A stretch of 64,000 nucleotides of DNA from Dioscorea cayenensis subsp. rotundata (GCF_009730915.1 NC_052486.1:20117589-20181588), one strand, 5' to 3'; shown: positions 47,056 to 60,048, counted from the stretch's first letter. Notes: generated from the sequence alone by a model not told the origin. Translations and numbers: made by a program.

Positions 47056-48411
47056 CGGTTAACTCACCGCCGGTTTTCACACACCGCCATTGACATCCAT
47101 GAACGGAGACGACGAGAGCTTGAAAGTAGTTACCTTTGGGATGATCTATATATATATATAAAGCAATGGATATATTTACATTTAGCCCCTCTAATCTTGC
47201 GAAATAACATCCAGAGTTGTTTTACATATAAATCCCTCAAAAATCTCATAATAACGTGAGATAGCTCAGTGTCTTTATATGTTTATCCAGGCCATCTCAT
47301 TTTTTATGAACACATAATCTTCTCTTTTAATTTTATTTTATTTGCGCTTGATGAATTTTACTTTTTTTTTTTGGTAAAATTGAATTTTAATGTATGTGAA
47401 AATTAATTTTCCAAAAAATTACAAATATCTTTTAAAACTTTGGAAAGGGTTATATATTATAAGTAAATTATTTATTTTTAATTTTAAAATAATAATAATA
47501 ATTTTATTTTATTTTCTTGCTAAAGTGAATAAATTATCCTACACAATTGTTGTTATTATTTTCCTTCAACTATACATTAAAAGAGAGTTGAACGCTTAAT
47601 CTTTCACATGAGAGTCAAGTGTTTTACTGCTAAATTATTATCTCGAACTCTTAATCATTCGCATTAGAGTCAAGTGTCTTACTACTTAGTGATCAACCAA
47701 ATATACAAGTAAATAGAGAATTTTTTTTTTCAAATAAAATTAATTTTGATAAAATCAGGATAGATATATAAAAATAATAAAAAAAAGTCACATGCATATA
47801 TCCAACTGAACAATTATAAATTATAATGTTTTCTTAGGGGCTGGTGTGGAAAACCACGCTTGATTTTATTTTTCACAAAAGAAGATAGGATTTTAACTCG
47901 TTCGCACACTTCTCTAAAAAGTGGAAGTAATTACAGCCAAAGGGTAAAAACAGGAAAGCAATTATATAATTCCATGTTTTCAGATGGGCTAAATGCAAAA
48001 ATCGTACGTACAAAAAAGCGTTCAGTTGTACCACCGAAGCAGGATAACAGAGAAACAGGACAAGCTATGATGCTTCGCATCGCCGTCCATATCTCTTAAA
48101 GCTCTGAGGAGATGAAGCCACGTGGCTCACCAGGGCGGGAAAGGACCGTAGAGGGAACGAAAGCCGTTGGATCTTGATCGGACGGTTAGATTAGGTGGCA
48201 GGGTCCCGTGAAATCTCGAATGAAGAGAAGGTGTTGGGTACGTTTAGTATCTTAGTACGGCGGTTCAGTTGAACGCTTTTTCTTTCTGAAGTACAGATAG
48301 CACTAGGGCTTTACATCTGTCTTGATTGGATTTGGTCCCACCAATCGGACGGTTGAAATTTGCGCTCATTTTTGGCTTCAGATTTGGTTATTATTATTAT
48401 TATTATTATTA
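47056..48411. other. Promoter-side and intergenic DNA upstream of the IQD gene
   Basis: A (TA)n run at about 47149-47160 lies just upstream of the IQD start. The rest is AT-rich until 48050-48300, which is GC-richer and contains GCCGTTGGATCTTGATCGGA then CGGTTAGATT and a palindromic G-box. The segment ends in a (TTA)n tract that borders the large element. Confidence 0.5.
48116..48127. promoter_or_regulatory. Palindromic G-box (AGCCACGTGGCT)
   Basis: A 12-nt perfect palindrome with the CACGTG core, bound by plant bZIP and bHLH factors. It lies about 1.06 kb upstream of the IQD start and 285 bp left of the large element. Regulatory function is inferred only. Confidence 0.45.
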
Positions 48412-48799
48412 GGGAAAATTACTGTTCACCCCTCGTAATTTTCAAAACTTCCCAAAAACCCCCTCCAACTTTTGCGACACCGGATACCTCCGTTATATTT
48501 TACATTCCTTTTAACCCCAGTCGGTGAGTTGAAGTGGCCCACGATATGAAATTCTTTTTCGCTTGCGCAAAAGTGTGAAAAATGGTCGCCCAATCATAAC
48601 TTTCTTTATGCGTAGTTTTTCAATTTTTTGCCTCTCGCTTCTTCTCAAACAAAGTTTAGAAAGTCTCATATCTTTGCTTTACTTGTTCTTGTTCTCGTTC
48701 TTGTTCTTGTTCTTCTTTTTCTTCTTCTCATTTGGTGTATTCGATTTTAGCTCTTGGATTAAATTATGGAGTTTTTGTCTGCTATCATAGATCTAACGA

Positions 48800-50560
48800 G
48801 GGAGGGACGAGTGCTAATGTTCACTGACCATCTTGGGAATCGATGTTAGTGAAATATGTGAGCGATGGGGTCTTGATATTTCCGTGTCAAAGGGTGAAGT
48901 TTATCACGCCAGATGGACATAAAACGAGTATGTCTCATATAAACGAGGTTGACTTCAGACAGCATGTGTCGCGTGCACTCCATCTTCAAATGTTACGTTG
49001 TTGATCTTGTTGTTGAGGCAGGATGATGTGGCATCGTATCCTACTGAAAAAGCGAGTTCTTCTCGTTGTAAGTTTCTCTCGCTTTATGTTTATATAGTTG
49101 TAGAAGTTAATTATTGTTTATTATCCACCGTCACCATGCTTTACATTTATCAAGTTTCCATTTAAACACTATCGTCTCCGATTAACTTATTAACTTATTA
49201 TTTAACTTTTTGTTTTAACGTTTAAGATTTATGTTTATCGTTTAAATATTTTGTGTCTCTGCTTTTTAAATATTGATGCGTGTTCGTTTAAACTAAAGTG
49301 TTGGCGAGAATTCAGAATCGGCGTCGCCTGCATTTCACATCATGGCGAGCATCGAGGGTGCGGCGTGCCTTTCTTCCTCGTCCGATCCGTGAGTGTTGTC
49401 GTTTGGATGTTAGACCCGATGTTTTGAAGGCGTTGAACATTTTGGAGACGACTTAGGAATTTTTGCAGATCAAAAGGAATTTTTGACTTCAAATTCTAAG
49501 AACGAGAAACACCGAGCGACTCGTGGAAGGAAGCTTTCGACTTCAAAAATGGCGTATAAGGAAGCTATATTCCCATACCGGACAATGACGAGCCGATGGA
49601 TGAAAATCGTGACTCGCGCTTTGCGATCACTGCGACGAGAAAGGCAACCCGGGTGTCCTGAGCGAAGAGGATCGAGTCGTAGCGTCCCGAGGTCCGCGAA
49701 GTTGCGTTGTAGCCATTGTCACGCTTTCAGTCAGCAATCGCGGATCGTGGAATGAATCACTGTCGACTAGGCATTGTAGTATATACTTCTTATTATTGTT
49801 TAAATATTGAACTTTATATTTAAATATATCTCTTACGTTTTAAATATTTTTATTCTCTCTGCTTAACTCGTTATTTTTTTATCGCTTTAAAAATAAATTT
49901 GTATCCGCTTTAAAAATGTACTAACGGGATGGTGCCATGCGGTTCCCCAGCTGCACTAATACACGCCTCGGTTCCCCAGCGTTTCCACTCCGTCGACACA
50001 TAAAAATCGGAACATTACATTACACTCTATAAGAGATTATTAAGTAATAAGGATATTTTAAACAGAAAATATTAAGTATATTTTTGTTGTAATTACATTG
50101 ATATTATTAAATAATAAGGATATTTTAAACAAAAAATATTAAATTTAAACAGAGAAACCTAAACTTAAACGAGAAAAACGAAGTTAAAGGGCAAAAGTTA
50201 TCATTATACAGTTAAAATGAATGTTGATATTAGCCAATAATGAAAATGAAAATGAAACAGAACCCTACCCGATAATGTGTACCACTCATGGACTACAATA
50301 TCATCCAACAAGAACAGTAACCTCAAAACGAAACAGAATGAATTTAATTGAATTTAGATACATGTACATTTACATCGACAAAAATTTGTCATGTTCTTCT
50401 GAAAAATGAATTAATTTAAAACCCGGTTTACATTCTGAAACTATTACACCTATACAACGACTATGACCCCGCTTATGACACTCCTCGGGTTCGCTTTACA
50501 CAAAGAAACGGAGTTTAAACAATTACACTGATATTTACACAATGGAACTATATACTTAAA
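48800..50560. other. Left interior of the 6.2-kb element
   Basis: Short, mixed-composition open frames (for example 49483-49755) match nothing I know. AT-rich parts carry TTTAAAC-type words, as in the 43.2-45.2 kb element. Confidence 0.4.
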
Positions 50561-50576
50561 CACTCGAAAGTGTATG

Positions 50577-51410
50577 TTAAACAATGTCTAACTGGATTAT
50601 TAAAGAAAGAATCGTGTATACAAATATAGAAAGAATGACTAAGAACCCGCTCATGAAGACTCCCTCCGGGCCGTGATGCCTGACGCCTCCCTCCCTAAGT
50701 ATGCGGGAAACATACCTTAATCGCAGATAAGGGACGCCACGGTCTGCGAGTACCAGAAGCTTCTCACCGCGAGTAACCGCTCGATAAACCGCATGACATA
50801 GCACGCACGATACCTTCCTTTTTCTCGTCAGGCTGACTAAGCTGCGGAGTATGCGGCGCGATCAGCCTAACTCCATGTCGATACGTCAGGTCGAATAGGT
50901 TCCAGCCGAGATATACAAGTTCATATTAGAATGCCGATTATTTACCGAACACTATTCACACAAACACAAATTATTAAAGCACTTACCATTTCTGAGCGCT
51001 TTTATCGTATTCTTCGCTGCATGAAGAATAACGCTCTGTATTCTTGTTTCTTTCATTGTCAAGGACTGACTGATACCAAGTGGCCACTCATAATTATCCG
51101 GGAGGATGACGATAGTCCACTTTACGCAAGCTGCGCGCCGCATTCCCAATCATAGCCATCGTGATTCATGTGCGCCGCCGCCTCGCTGACACTGAACAAG
51201 GCCAAATGTCGTGTGATGGAGGCGCTCTTATAACGATATGGCACTACGCCATCGCCTTTTGCGAAGATCATACGAACGCGGCCCATCACATCGCCCGCGA
51301 CTCATCTCCTCTCCCGGCAGGTGTCAATAGATTGCGCCCGTGCAGGCCGGACAGAGTCATTCTTCCACACGACGATGTTGCAATGGTCGAACGGAACAAA
51401 GACATGTAAA
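50577..51410 (-). pseudogene. Possible Ulp1 (C48) cysteine-protease relic in the 6.2-kb element
   Basis: The minus strand from 51410 carries VFVPFDHCNIVVWKNDSV, a possible strand-and-aromatic segment of an Ulp1 core. Later, in other frames, it has VKWTIVILPDNYEWPLG, and from 50840 CVLCHAVYRAVTRGEKLL then VPYLRLRYVSRILREGG. The last resembles the C-terminal helix after the catalytic Cys of transposon Ulp1 proteases (a DCGVxVCxAVxRxxRGE pattern). Frames are broken at least twice, and the canonical D-C-G is not intact. In Ulp1-type plant transposons this domain follows the DUF1985 region, as here. The assignment is tentative. Confidence 0.35.
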
Positions 51411-51609
51411 CAATGTTGTAAGTATAAAATTAAACGCTAAAAGTATAAACTTTAAATTCTATATCGAATGTTTAAACTAGAACTGTGAATATTTAAAGGG
51501 TATCACTTATAAGTTAAATGTTATCTCAGAATTTTAAACGTTAACGCCTCCTACTTAAAATGGTAACTAAAACAGTCTTAAACATATCATCATAAAAACT
51601 TCAAACTTA

Positions 51610-52630
51610 TCTTGTCCATAGGGCAGCTGAGGAAGATCCTTATCAACTCTCGCCTCGTATTTATCGAGGCGATTGTCCAACGATTTTTCTCTCTGAACGA
51701 AGACTTTCCGGGTTCTTCTACTTTTTATCGGCTTCCTTTAACGGGGCACGACGCAGCGATCAACGGAGACACTCTCCTTACGCCTTTGCTCTTGTGGGAT
51801 CGTGTCTCGCGATCAGCGCAGACGATCGTACCGCTGGTTCCACCGCTGACCATTCTCACTGCAGGTTAGACTCAACGACCTTCTCAACCGTGAGTTCCAC
51901 GGCGAAGCGAGCATCAATCGGAGACACAACGCTGTCCCGTTGTTCTTCTTCATGGATCGCGGTCCATCTTTCGATGCCGACATCGCCAGCGCCGGTCTCC
52001 ACTAGATGCATGATGTCGCCAAATCACGTAGTCGACGATCTTTTCCACCGCAAGTCAACCGCCATCTTCAATCTCCTCCACCGCTGATGGATATGTCATC
52101 AATCGTATCGACATCACCAATGGTGCTGGCCACTGGTGGCCGATGGTCGTCATTATTATTTCATCGTCACCGCAGACGCGAGCGGAGACTGGAGGCATTA
52201 TTGCTTTTCCTCTTTTGCAAGCTTCTTCGAATGAGGCCGCTCTTTTGAAGGGCCACCCCGATGATGTCCCTGCGTCGAACTCCGACGGCGTATCCCGTCC
52301 CGTGCGTCATTTGTTTCAAGGGAAGGCGCAATGACGCGACCGCGACTGCCTCCAACGCCTCCACCAGCCGACAAGTCGAGGGAACTCGGTCATCAAAACT
52401 GCAAGCCTCGCATGAGGAGTTGCAGCCGACATCCTCGCTTTAGTGCCTAGGGAGCCGCGTCGTCGCCGACACTGGCCGGAGCCACGGCCGGGCGCGGGGC
52501 GAGGGCCTCCTCTGGACGAATGCTGGCCTCGGAAGGTGGAGAACGAGCGCCCGAAATAGCGCAAGGAAGAGGTGTGCGCTCTTCATCTCGCTTTTCGGCA
52601 AAGCGGTTGCCCGAGCAATAGCATCCCAAA
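51610..52630. other. GC-rich, Pro/Ala/Arg-coding segment of the 6.2-kb element
   Basis: Overlapping frames on both strands (for example 51612-51869 plus, 52316-52629 minus) are of low complexity. On the minus strand they could be the linker between the DUF1985-like and Ulp1-like pieces. No domain was recognised. Confidence 0.3.
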
Positions 52631-52937
52631 TCGACTCGGCTGCCCGAACAAATACTTTTTCATCACGATTCGCCGAACCAAATCTCAGAAACTAGCATGT
52701 GAAAAGCAAACAATCTTAGCGAAATTATTTAGTTTAAACAATTAAAACTATATTTACACATGAACTCAGATATTTAAACGTTATAACCTATTGTGTTAAA
52801 CAAAGAACAAACAAATTAAACATTAAACTAAAAGTTTAAACTAGAGTTGAACAAAGTTAAACGGTAAGTTATAATGTTAAACGATAGATGAATAAAGTTA
52901 AACGGTAAATGATATGGTTAAACGTTAACGCCTCACG

Positions 52938-53597
52938 CTAAACAAAATATTTTTGAATTATTACCTCTTTTCCTTGAGAGACGACAAACTGCGTCTCTAT
53001 CGCCGCTTCCTTGAAGTATTTTTCACCGTAGCACGAAAGATCCTTGGGATCTTGCGAGAACGGACTTTCTTTTCCTCGTTCCGGCCACTCATAAAAACCG
53101 GATGTTAAGCGCCACGCGCAACCCTTAACATACCCGGTGTTGGTCTTCTTCCCCACAAGATCTAGATTGCGACTCGGGTAGCGGCTTGTGGTATGTCCTC
53201 CATAAGCCACTTGTGCGCCGCTTGCGCCCATGCGTAGCGCCCTAATTCCGTGTAGATCATCGACATAATCAACGATCCAGCTTAGGGAACCGAGCAGGGG
53301 AGGTATTTGGGAAGAGGATCGTACCCGTGATAGGTACATCCATCGAGTTTGGCAAAAATTCTCCTTTCCCCTCTCGTCCAACGAGTCGTCAAGAGTGCTC
53401 CCGATGGAGTCTCTCGTGTTCTCGTGACGTCTTCGATAAATACCTCTTCGAAAAGTGACCGTGTTTTTCTTCTTCAAACACGATCGCCTCCCCATCGCAA
53501 CGCAGGCCAAGAACGATCGCACACATCTTCGGGCCCCGAAAGTCGCGATGCTTTTCCCGATCCTCGAATTTATTGCTGCGGTTATCGATCTCCGCAA
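52938..53597 (-). CDS. Transposon-associated protein resembling DUF1985/plant mobile domain, 219 aa
   Basis: This is the longest frame of the 6.2-kb element. Its middle reads LLGSLSWIVDYVDDLHGIRA, then after a variable stretch GKKTNTGYVKGCAWRLTSGF and YEWPER. That matches the pattern in plant Ulp1-type transposon proteins: a DDL motif, a W-G region and GC(A)W.L..xFYEW. It is basic at the N-terminus, with no signal peptide or membrane segment. The function of these proteins is unknown; they are encoded only by mobile elements. It may be an exon of a larger broken gene whose C-terminal part is the Ulp1-like relic at 51.4-50.6 kb. Moderate to low confidence. Confidence 0.4.
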   Translation of the reverse strand: MRRSITAAINSRIGKSIATFGARRCVRSFLACVAMGRRSCLKKKNTVTFRRGIYRRRHENTRDSIGSTLDDSLDERGKENFCQTRWMYLSRVRSSSQIPPLLGSLSWIVDYVDDLHGIRALRMGASGAQVAYGGHTTSRYPSRNLDLVGKKTNTGYVKGCAWRLTSGFYEWPERGKESPFSQDPKDLSCYGEKYFKEAAIETQFVVSQGKEVIIQKYFV

Positions 53598-54634
53598 TGC
53601 AGAGTCAAGAAGGGCCCGCTCTTGGTATACATGCCTTCCAACTCAAGAATGTCTGTAATCGGTGTCCTTCTGATGATCTCCCCGGTGTCGAGGGATCATG
53701 TGAACTTTCAATTCACCCACTGGTCTCCACTACGCTGCCAAGTAGCATCGCCCATTAACTAGATCGACCGCCATAATCACAAGCTCGCGATATAACAAAG
53801 ACATTGTTAAGCGGAAATGTAATTTGTTAAACGCTAGAACACTCGCTCTTAAACACCTATATCATTTTTAAGCAAAGGACGTATACTATTAAAATGCAGA
53901 GATACAAATAATTAAACGGAGACGAACCAACTTAAACCAGTAAAAGCTCATTGCTTAAACGGAGACCTCATTTTTACAACTCGCAACCATATCAACCGAA
54001 AAGGGTAAACGTAGATTATAAACATTACACAAAGCACAAATAATCGGAAAACCATTTTCGATCATATACATAGACGAAAAATGTAAAAACAAAACAAAAA
54101 CCCTAGCTGAGACATCTCCTCGCAGAGTAACAAAACCCTCACTGATTAATCCTCGAAAGCTTCAATGTCTTCCAACAAAAACAAAATCACAAACCAAAAA
54201 CCGAAAAATGTCTCTTCGTAATGTAATAGTTAACAAAAACCATAATGAATACCTTAGACCGCAAAGTGACGAAATGCCGAATACTTGCACACTGGGACTT
54301 CTTCTTCGAGACGCGGTGAAAGGGAAAGAGTGCCGTGGCAAGAGAAGAGTCGAGACGCGAGTCGAGATGGAGTCGCGAGTCGAGAGAAGACAAGCACTGT
54401 AATGCTTTAAGAAAACCCACCCACTTCCTCTCACACCGAAATGGATGCACTCACGACTTCCCTGCAAAGGGCATTTTCGTCCATAAAATTTTTAAATACA
54501 CCCGCTTAATGTCAGTACGCACTTTGGGGTTTCAAAATCATGGAGTTGAAAAGTGAAGTGGTTTAGGGTATTCAAACTATGGGGGTTTGTTTGGCAATTT
54601 GGCAAAGTTGTAGGGTTTTTTTGACAATTTCCAC

Positions 54635-55277
54635 TTATTATTATTATTATTATTATTTAATAGGTGATTTTAAAACAAAAATTAATAATGCTTTTAACTG
54701 AACATGTTTTGCATTTTAAAAAATTTATAAATATTTTAGTATAAATTATGTATTAATGTTGATGTGTAAAATCTTTTAAAGTTTGATGGTTGTTTATATA
54801 TTAAGGAAATAATTAATAACAGGCATTTTTAGTTTATTCACAATGTAAATAACTATTCAATTAGATACTTAAGTAAGGAATAAATTTATATAATCACTCA
54901 TTTTATGTTAAAAATATAATTATAATTATAATTTTATATAGACAACTATAATCTAATATAATAAATATATAAAAGATAATATTACATTGTAATTAAACAA
55001 ATCTTTAACATTCATTTGGATCTAATTCAATTTGAAAGTTCTTAATTTCACTTGATAAAAAAAATCATTTTTTTTTCTTCTAAATTAATTAGAAGGATTA
55101 AAACCCAAATAACAAGATATATATAAAATCCATCAACCATTACTTTTTGTTTTTCACTGTAATACACTTGAGTTCATTTCAAATATAGAGTAGTATTTTT
55201 CAGCTTCTCTTTCTTATATACTTCCATACATTTGCATTCAAAACAAGAACACACATCAAAATTCTCCACCAATATTC
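54635..55277. other. AT-rich intergenic DNA and 3' UTR of the P450 gene
   Basis: It starts with (TTA)n bordering the 6.2-kb element, then AT-rich DNA without a recognised gene. The part next to 55278 is probably P450 3' UTR (minus strand). Confidence 0.5.
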
Positions 55278-57597
55278 TCATTCTCTTTTGTGTAGTTTAA
55301 TGTGATAACCATCAGGAAATCTAAGCCCTGGAGTTCTCACTATGTTTCCTCCCTTTATTGTTCTCCATCTTCACCAAAAACAAATAAATAAATTAAATAT
55401 AATTTTTTTTACTAAAATTTAACTATGATTAAAATACTAATAATTAATTCTTTTCAATTAAGTACCTGTATTTTGTAACTAAACAGTGAAGGAACACTGC
55501 CATTTGAAGCTTTGTGAACTCGGTTCCCACACAAAACCTCATCCCTCCTCCAAATGCCATAAAACTCTTTGTTCCACCACATAATTCTGATTTATTCTAT
55601 AAATTTTCAAATTATATTAATAAATATTAATAAAATAAACTCTCATTAAAAAAAATAATAAAAACTCTTTTTCAAAGAAAATTAAAATTCTTTAACATAC
55701 AATGTTGAATTTAATTAGAGCATGGTAATTTAATTGCGACATTTATGAAAAAAAATGTAGGCGTATCTAATATGGTATCAGAGCTTGCAATTGATAGATA
55801 AATACCTTCCACCGCCATGGATTGAAAGTTAACGGATCCTTGTACATTTCCGGATTCAAATGAACTGCCGGGGGACATACCATGACACCCCATCCGGCCG
55901 GAATCGTATATCCTAATCGAACAAGATAACAAATATATTTTAGTAATTGAACTTCCATTAATTATTTGATAATTAAGATCATCTGAAAGCATGCATGACA
56001 TGCCATGCTCACCATTCACTTGTATATCTTTCAGTGCTTTTCTGAATATTCCTGGCACTATATTTGCCAACCTGACAGTTTCATTGATTATCTTCAAACA
56101 ATCAAAAAAAAGAAAAAAGAAAAAGAAAAAGTGAAGACAAGAATCAGACATGATATTCCAAGAAAAATTTTATATGAATTGTACAATGAATGATCACTAC
56201 TTTGATTGATAACATACTTGGAAAGTGAAGTTCATGGATTTGTACTCTTGCCATGTGATTCCTGAACTCAAGTCCTCTCTTTTTCTGATAATCTTTTCAT
56301 GTTCATCCTGTTTCACAAAATAGTCTAATTCTAATACTTCATTATTTAATTTTGATCATATATATATATATAGTGACATACCTTTAGCTCTTCAAGAGCT
56401 CTAGGATGATCATGGAGGAACTTAACAGCTAATGTGAGTGCTAAAGATGTCGTCTCAAAGCTTGCGAAAAGAAGCACGAACATTAAATCCAATGCGATCG
56501 TCTCCGTTAGAACAGTTCGTTCTTTTTTCAACTCTTCGATTACAAAGTCGAAGAAATCTCCACATTGCTTTGTATCTGAATTATTGTTCCTTCTCTTGAT
56601 AAGCATACTCTTCAGCATTTCCATTGCTTTCTTCCGTCCCTGATCATCGACAATCGAAATTAGTAATTAAATCATATTGAAAGATTTGAAGAAAAATAAA
56701 AACTCATGAACAAATATATATATATATATATATACCTGAAGACATTTGTGATAAGCAGTGCCTGGAATGTCAATAGGGAAGGAGATGAGTCCTAGAATGA
56801 AAGCCATAAAACTCTCTCTCAAATTCTCCGATGAATTCGAGGACTCATAGCTAATCAACTTCTTGGCAGTAAGATCAAATATCATCTACAAAGACATGAG
56901 ATAACAAAACCATAAACAAAAAAACACATAAACTTCTATATATATTACTTTATAGTATTAATTCAAAATCTAACAGTAGCTGTGGCTTCTTTAAGCTCAA
57001 TGCTTGAAAACTGAGACCATGAATGAAGGCTTCTCCAAGCTGAAGACTCAACTTCATGAATCAGTGTTTCTTTGAGGCTTTCAGTGCCGAAGAGTTTGAG
57101 AACCAAGCTCTTGAGATATTTGTACATGAACCCATGCATTGAACCCACATTTTGTTTGCCAAATATCTCAGTGAATGTATCAGGATACCAACTCTGGAAC
57201 AATCTTCCTTCTTGTTGGAAAACAAAGTGGTTGAGCTCTGGATCAGTGGACACTATCACTGGCCTTCCAACCAAGTTTGTTTTAAACACAGGACCATACC
57301 TATATATATATATATATATATAAACACATAAACACCTTCATTCATCTCATCAGAAACAAACTAGTTGATAATAAAATGATCATATATATGTATACATATA
57401 TTTGTGTACCTTTTCATTCTGTCTTTAATGAAAGGAGAGATATCCATGGAAGTGTTAGGAGAGAAGAACTGAAGAGTTTCTCCAAGAAGAGGGAGACCCA
57501 TTGAACCAGGAGGTAGTTTGCCTTTGCATCTTGGATTCCTCCATCTATACACCCAAAGGAGAACCAAAAACATGACCAACATGGCAACAGGCATCAT
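55278..57597 (-). CDS. Cytochrome P450, CYP87A-type, nine exons, with an apparent 1-nt frameshift
   Basis: Exons are 57597-57410, 57299-56975, 56885-56736, 56639-56382, 56306-56218, 56091-56013, 55912-55806, 55596-55466 and 55368-55278, with GT/AG borders. The product (about 472 aa if the frame is mended) matches CYP87A: N-terminal membrane anchor, KLPPGSMGLPLLGETLQFF, FKTNLVGRPVIVSTD, I-helix FASFETTS, K-helix ETVR, FNPWRW, heme loop FGGGMRFCVG and C-terminal GYHIKLHKRE. CYP87 enzymes are ER-bound clan-85 P450s related to steroid/triterpenoid oxidases; the substrate here is unknown. Oddity: exon 5 is 89 nt where 90 is needed. HEKII and REDLSSGITWQEYKSM are in different frames, so one A is missing from the AAAA run at about 56280-56283. 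It is a true null or an assembly error; everything else looks intact. Confidence 0.92.
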
Positions 57598-60048
57598 CTT
57601 ATATATTATATATAAATAAAGAATGTAAAGCTAGAGGAAGGAGGGATGTATCAAAGCATGCATGAGATATGGTAGCACATGGACAGAGGGAGTAGGGTTT
57701 TAGAATGAAAAGAGAGAAAGATAGAGAAGGAGCTTAAATAAGCAAAGCAACAACAATGCATGATATAAAACTAATGAAAAAAAAGAAGTATATATCAACT
57801 GTGGCTTTTGTTTATTATGCAGTTAAAATGCAGAAAGCTGGATAGTTAGTTAAAGATAAGAATAATAGTAACTCTGTGTATCACTTTTCCCCAGACCACA
57901 AATTGTTCCTGGTCAAGTGGAGATTTGTTTATATAAATTAATGTACAAATATTGAAAGAAAAAATTCATTAACTTTAGAACAAGTATATGGCATCACACC
58001 TACTGATTTTATTATTGTATTAATATGAAAGAGAATGAGGAAACAAGGGGTTGTTTCCTATTAATTTATTATATACTTGTTAATATATAAAGACAGCTTG
58101 CCAAGATGTGTGACGTACTTATGAACAAGTATACATACATATATATATATATGAAACTATGTAGATAACTATTTATTTTTGAGAATATAATTTCTATCTA
58201 TCTATATGTACATATGTTAACAGCAAATGGATTCATCTTAAGTGCAAAGACTTTGTCTAAAGGACAATGAGGCATAGAAGAGTAACAATTAAAGCATGTC
58301 TCTAAACATGATCACAACTAGTGGAAGATGCATGCATCTTCTCATCACTTATAAAACTTTTATAATCAAAACCCTATAATCTCTAATAGGAATTATTTAT
58401 TAGATATAAAGCATCAACTTATCCCATTGTTTAGTTTATAAATATCATACAACTAACTCATGGTTGACACTATATATTCATCAAAAGAACATATATATAT
58501 CATCATCATCAAACATATCCATATATACTTCAAATCCATTTCCACACATAATATAAAGAGAAGCAAACACCATTCCTAGATTTCCAAAGATTTAGAAGCT
58601 GAAGATGAGCATAAAATATAAATATCAATGACCTCCGACCAACTTGTTAGATCTCATCAAAGATCTAAGTTATATCCTCCAATATTTCTTGTTGATTTGT
58701 TGATTTTTATTTTATGATCTTCAAAAGAACTTTCAGAAAATTAATTAACAGCTGACACAAAAAAAAAAAAACATAATAATAGACACATGCATCATATGTA
58801 TACATAAATATAAGTGAATGTTAATTTTCACCAGGTTAATTAATTGTTGTTTGCATCAATGCATGACTAACCATTGATTTGACATCTTAAGACCATAATT
58901 TTGTAAGCTTGTATCCTTGTTTCATGGCCCCAAGCTTGCATGAGATGTCATATCATGCAGCTTTAATGGAGAACAAAGAACTCTGTATATGTGCAGGGTT
59001 TATTGACTGTGTGTGGCTTTTTGTGATGGGGTATTGATTGGGAGTTGTGTCTTCATGGAGCTCAAGAAGCACAAGAATGTTTGCATGGTTTGAATGTAAT
59101 AGTACATGCCATCAAAAGAGGTGTATTTCACACTTGTTTGCTTTATTTTTCTTCATTTTTAGTTTTTTTTTGCTAGCACTATTTCTTATATAATATTTTT
59201 AAGCAAATAATTTTTTTTTTGTTAAATAAAGTGGATGAAACATATTCTCACAAATATTTTAAAAGTCGAGTACATATAAAAAATATATAAAAAAATTAAT
59301 AAAGAAATTACAATATTGTCTATGGATGATAATAGAAATAAAAATTTAAGAAACATGTTGTTATTATAAAATATAACCTTGACTTCTCTTGGATTGTTAA
59401 GTGGTTTATACTTTTCTTATGTATTTTGTTGTTGGTGATGGAATGTAATTGAGTAGCTTTTTTTTTCTTTCTTTTTATATTAATTTAATATATATATATA
59501 TATATATAATATAATATAAACACATACATCCACCTTATTAGTATTTGGTATTTTATTTCTCTTCTTTCTCAAAGGTTGAGGGTTTGAATCTTATTTGTGG
59601 TTTGTTCTCAATAACAAATAAATAAAAGACAGTATAATTTTTCTTAATATTTTCAAAAATAAATGCTATTAATTTGTCAAAAATGGCTTTAAAAACTTAC
59701 TAAGTAGCTTTTTGCATGGGCCGGGCTAAGCATAGCCAGACCCAAAGCCCAACACAAGGATCTCTCATTCAGGCCTTTGGCCATTCGGTTTTTAATCAAC
59801 GGGCTCCAGTTGGAATTCCACTTGGATTTGTTATTTAAAATTGCTTTCTTTTTTATTCAGTCTCAAATTATCTAATTTGCATTTCAATATAGTTCAACTA
59901 GATAAAAAGTTAAGTAACAATGATGATGATGATGCATATTTATTGCATTGAACTTCATCAAAAAAATTTCAATCATAAATCTTATACTTTCTCCCCAATA
60001 TATTGCTCAATTAAATAAAATTATCACTATAAAAATATAGATCAAATG
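57598..60048. other. P450 upstream region and intergenic DNA
   Basis: AT-rich, with (TA)n at about 58138-58152 and 59490-59508. 59715-59815 holds a GC-richer degraded repeat (GGGCCGGGCTAAGC, GCCTTTGGCC). No gene recognised. Confidence 0.45.

Larger units (their letters stand above)
48412..54634. mobile_element. 6.2-kb DUF1985/Ulp1-type MULE-like element in a (TTA)n tract
   Basis: The left end GGGAAAATTACTGTTCACCC and the right end (reverse complement) GTGGAAATTGTCAAAAAAAC are degenerate inverted termini. Both are followed inward by Cs/As and an AAACCCCC-like block. (TTA)n flanks both sides, so a 9-bp TTATTATTA duplication is possible but not provable. The interior alternates GC-richer segments with coding relics (50.57-51.41, 51.61-52.63, 52.94-53.60 kb) and AT-rich segments full of GTTTAAAC/TTAAACG words. 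The relics fit the Ulp1-protease class of plant transposons. No DDE transposase was recognised. Confidence 0.6.

Noticed and set aside
53349..53762. 137-residue plus-strand frame
   Set aside because: It overlaps the longer minus-strand DUF1985-like frame and has no recognisable domain.
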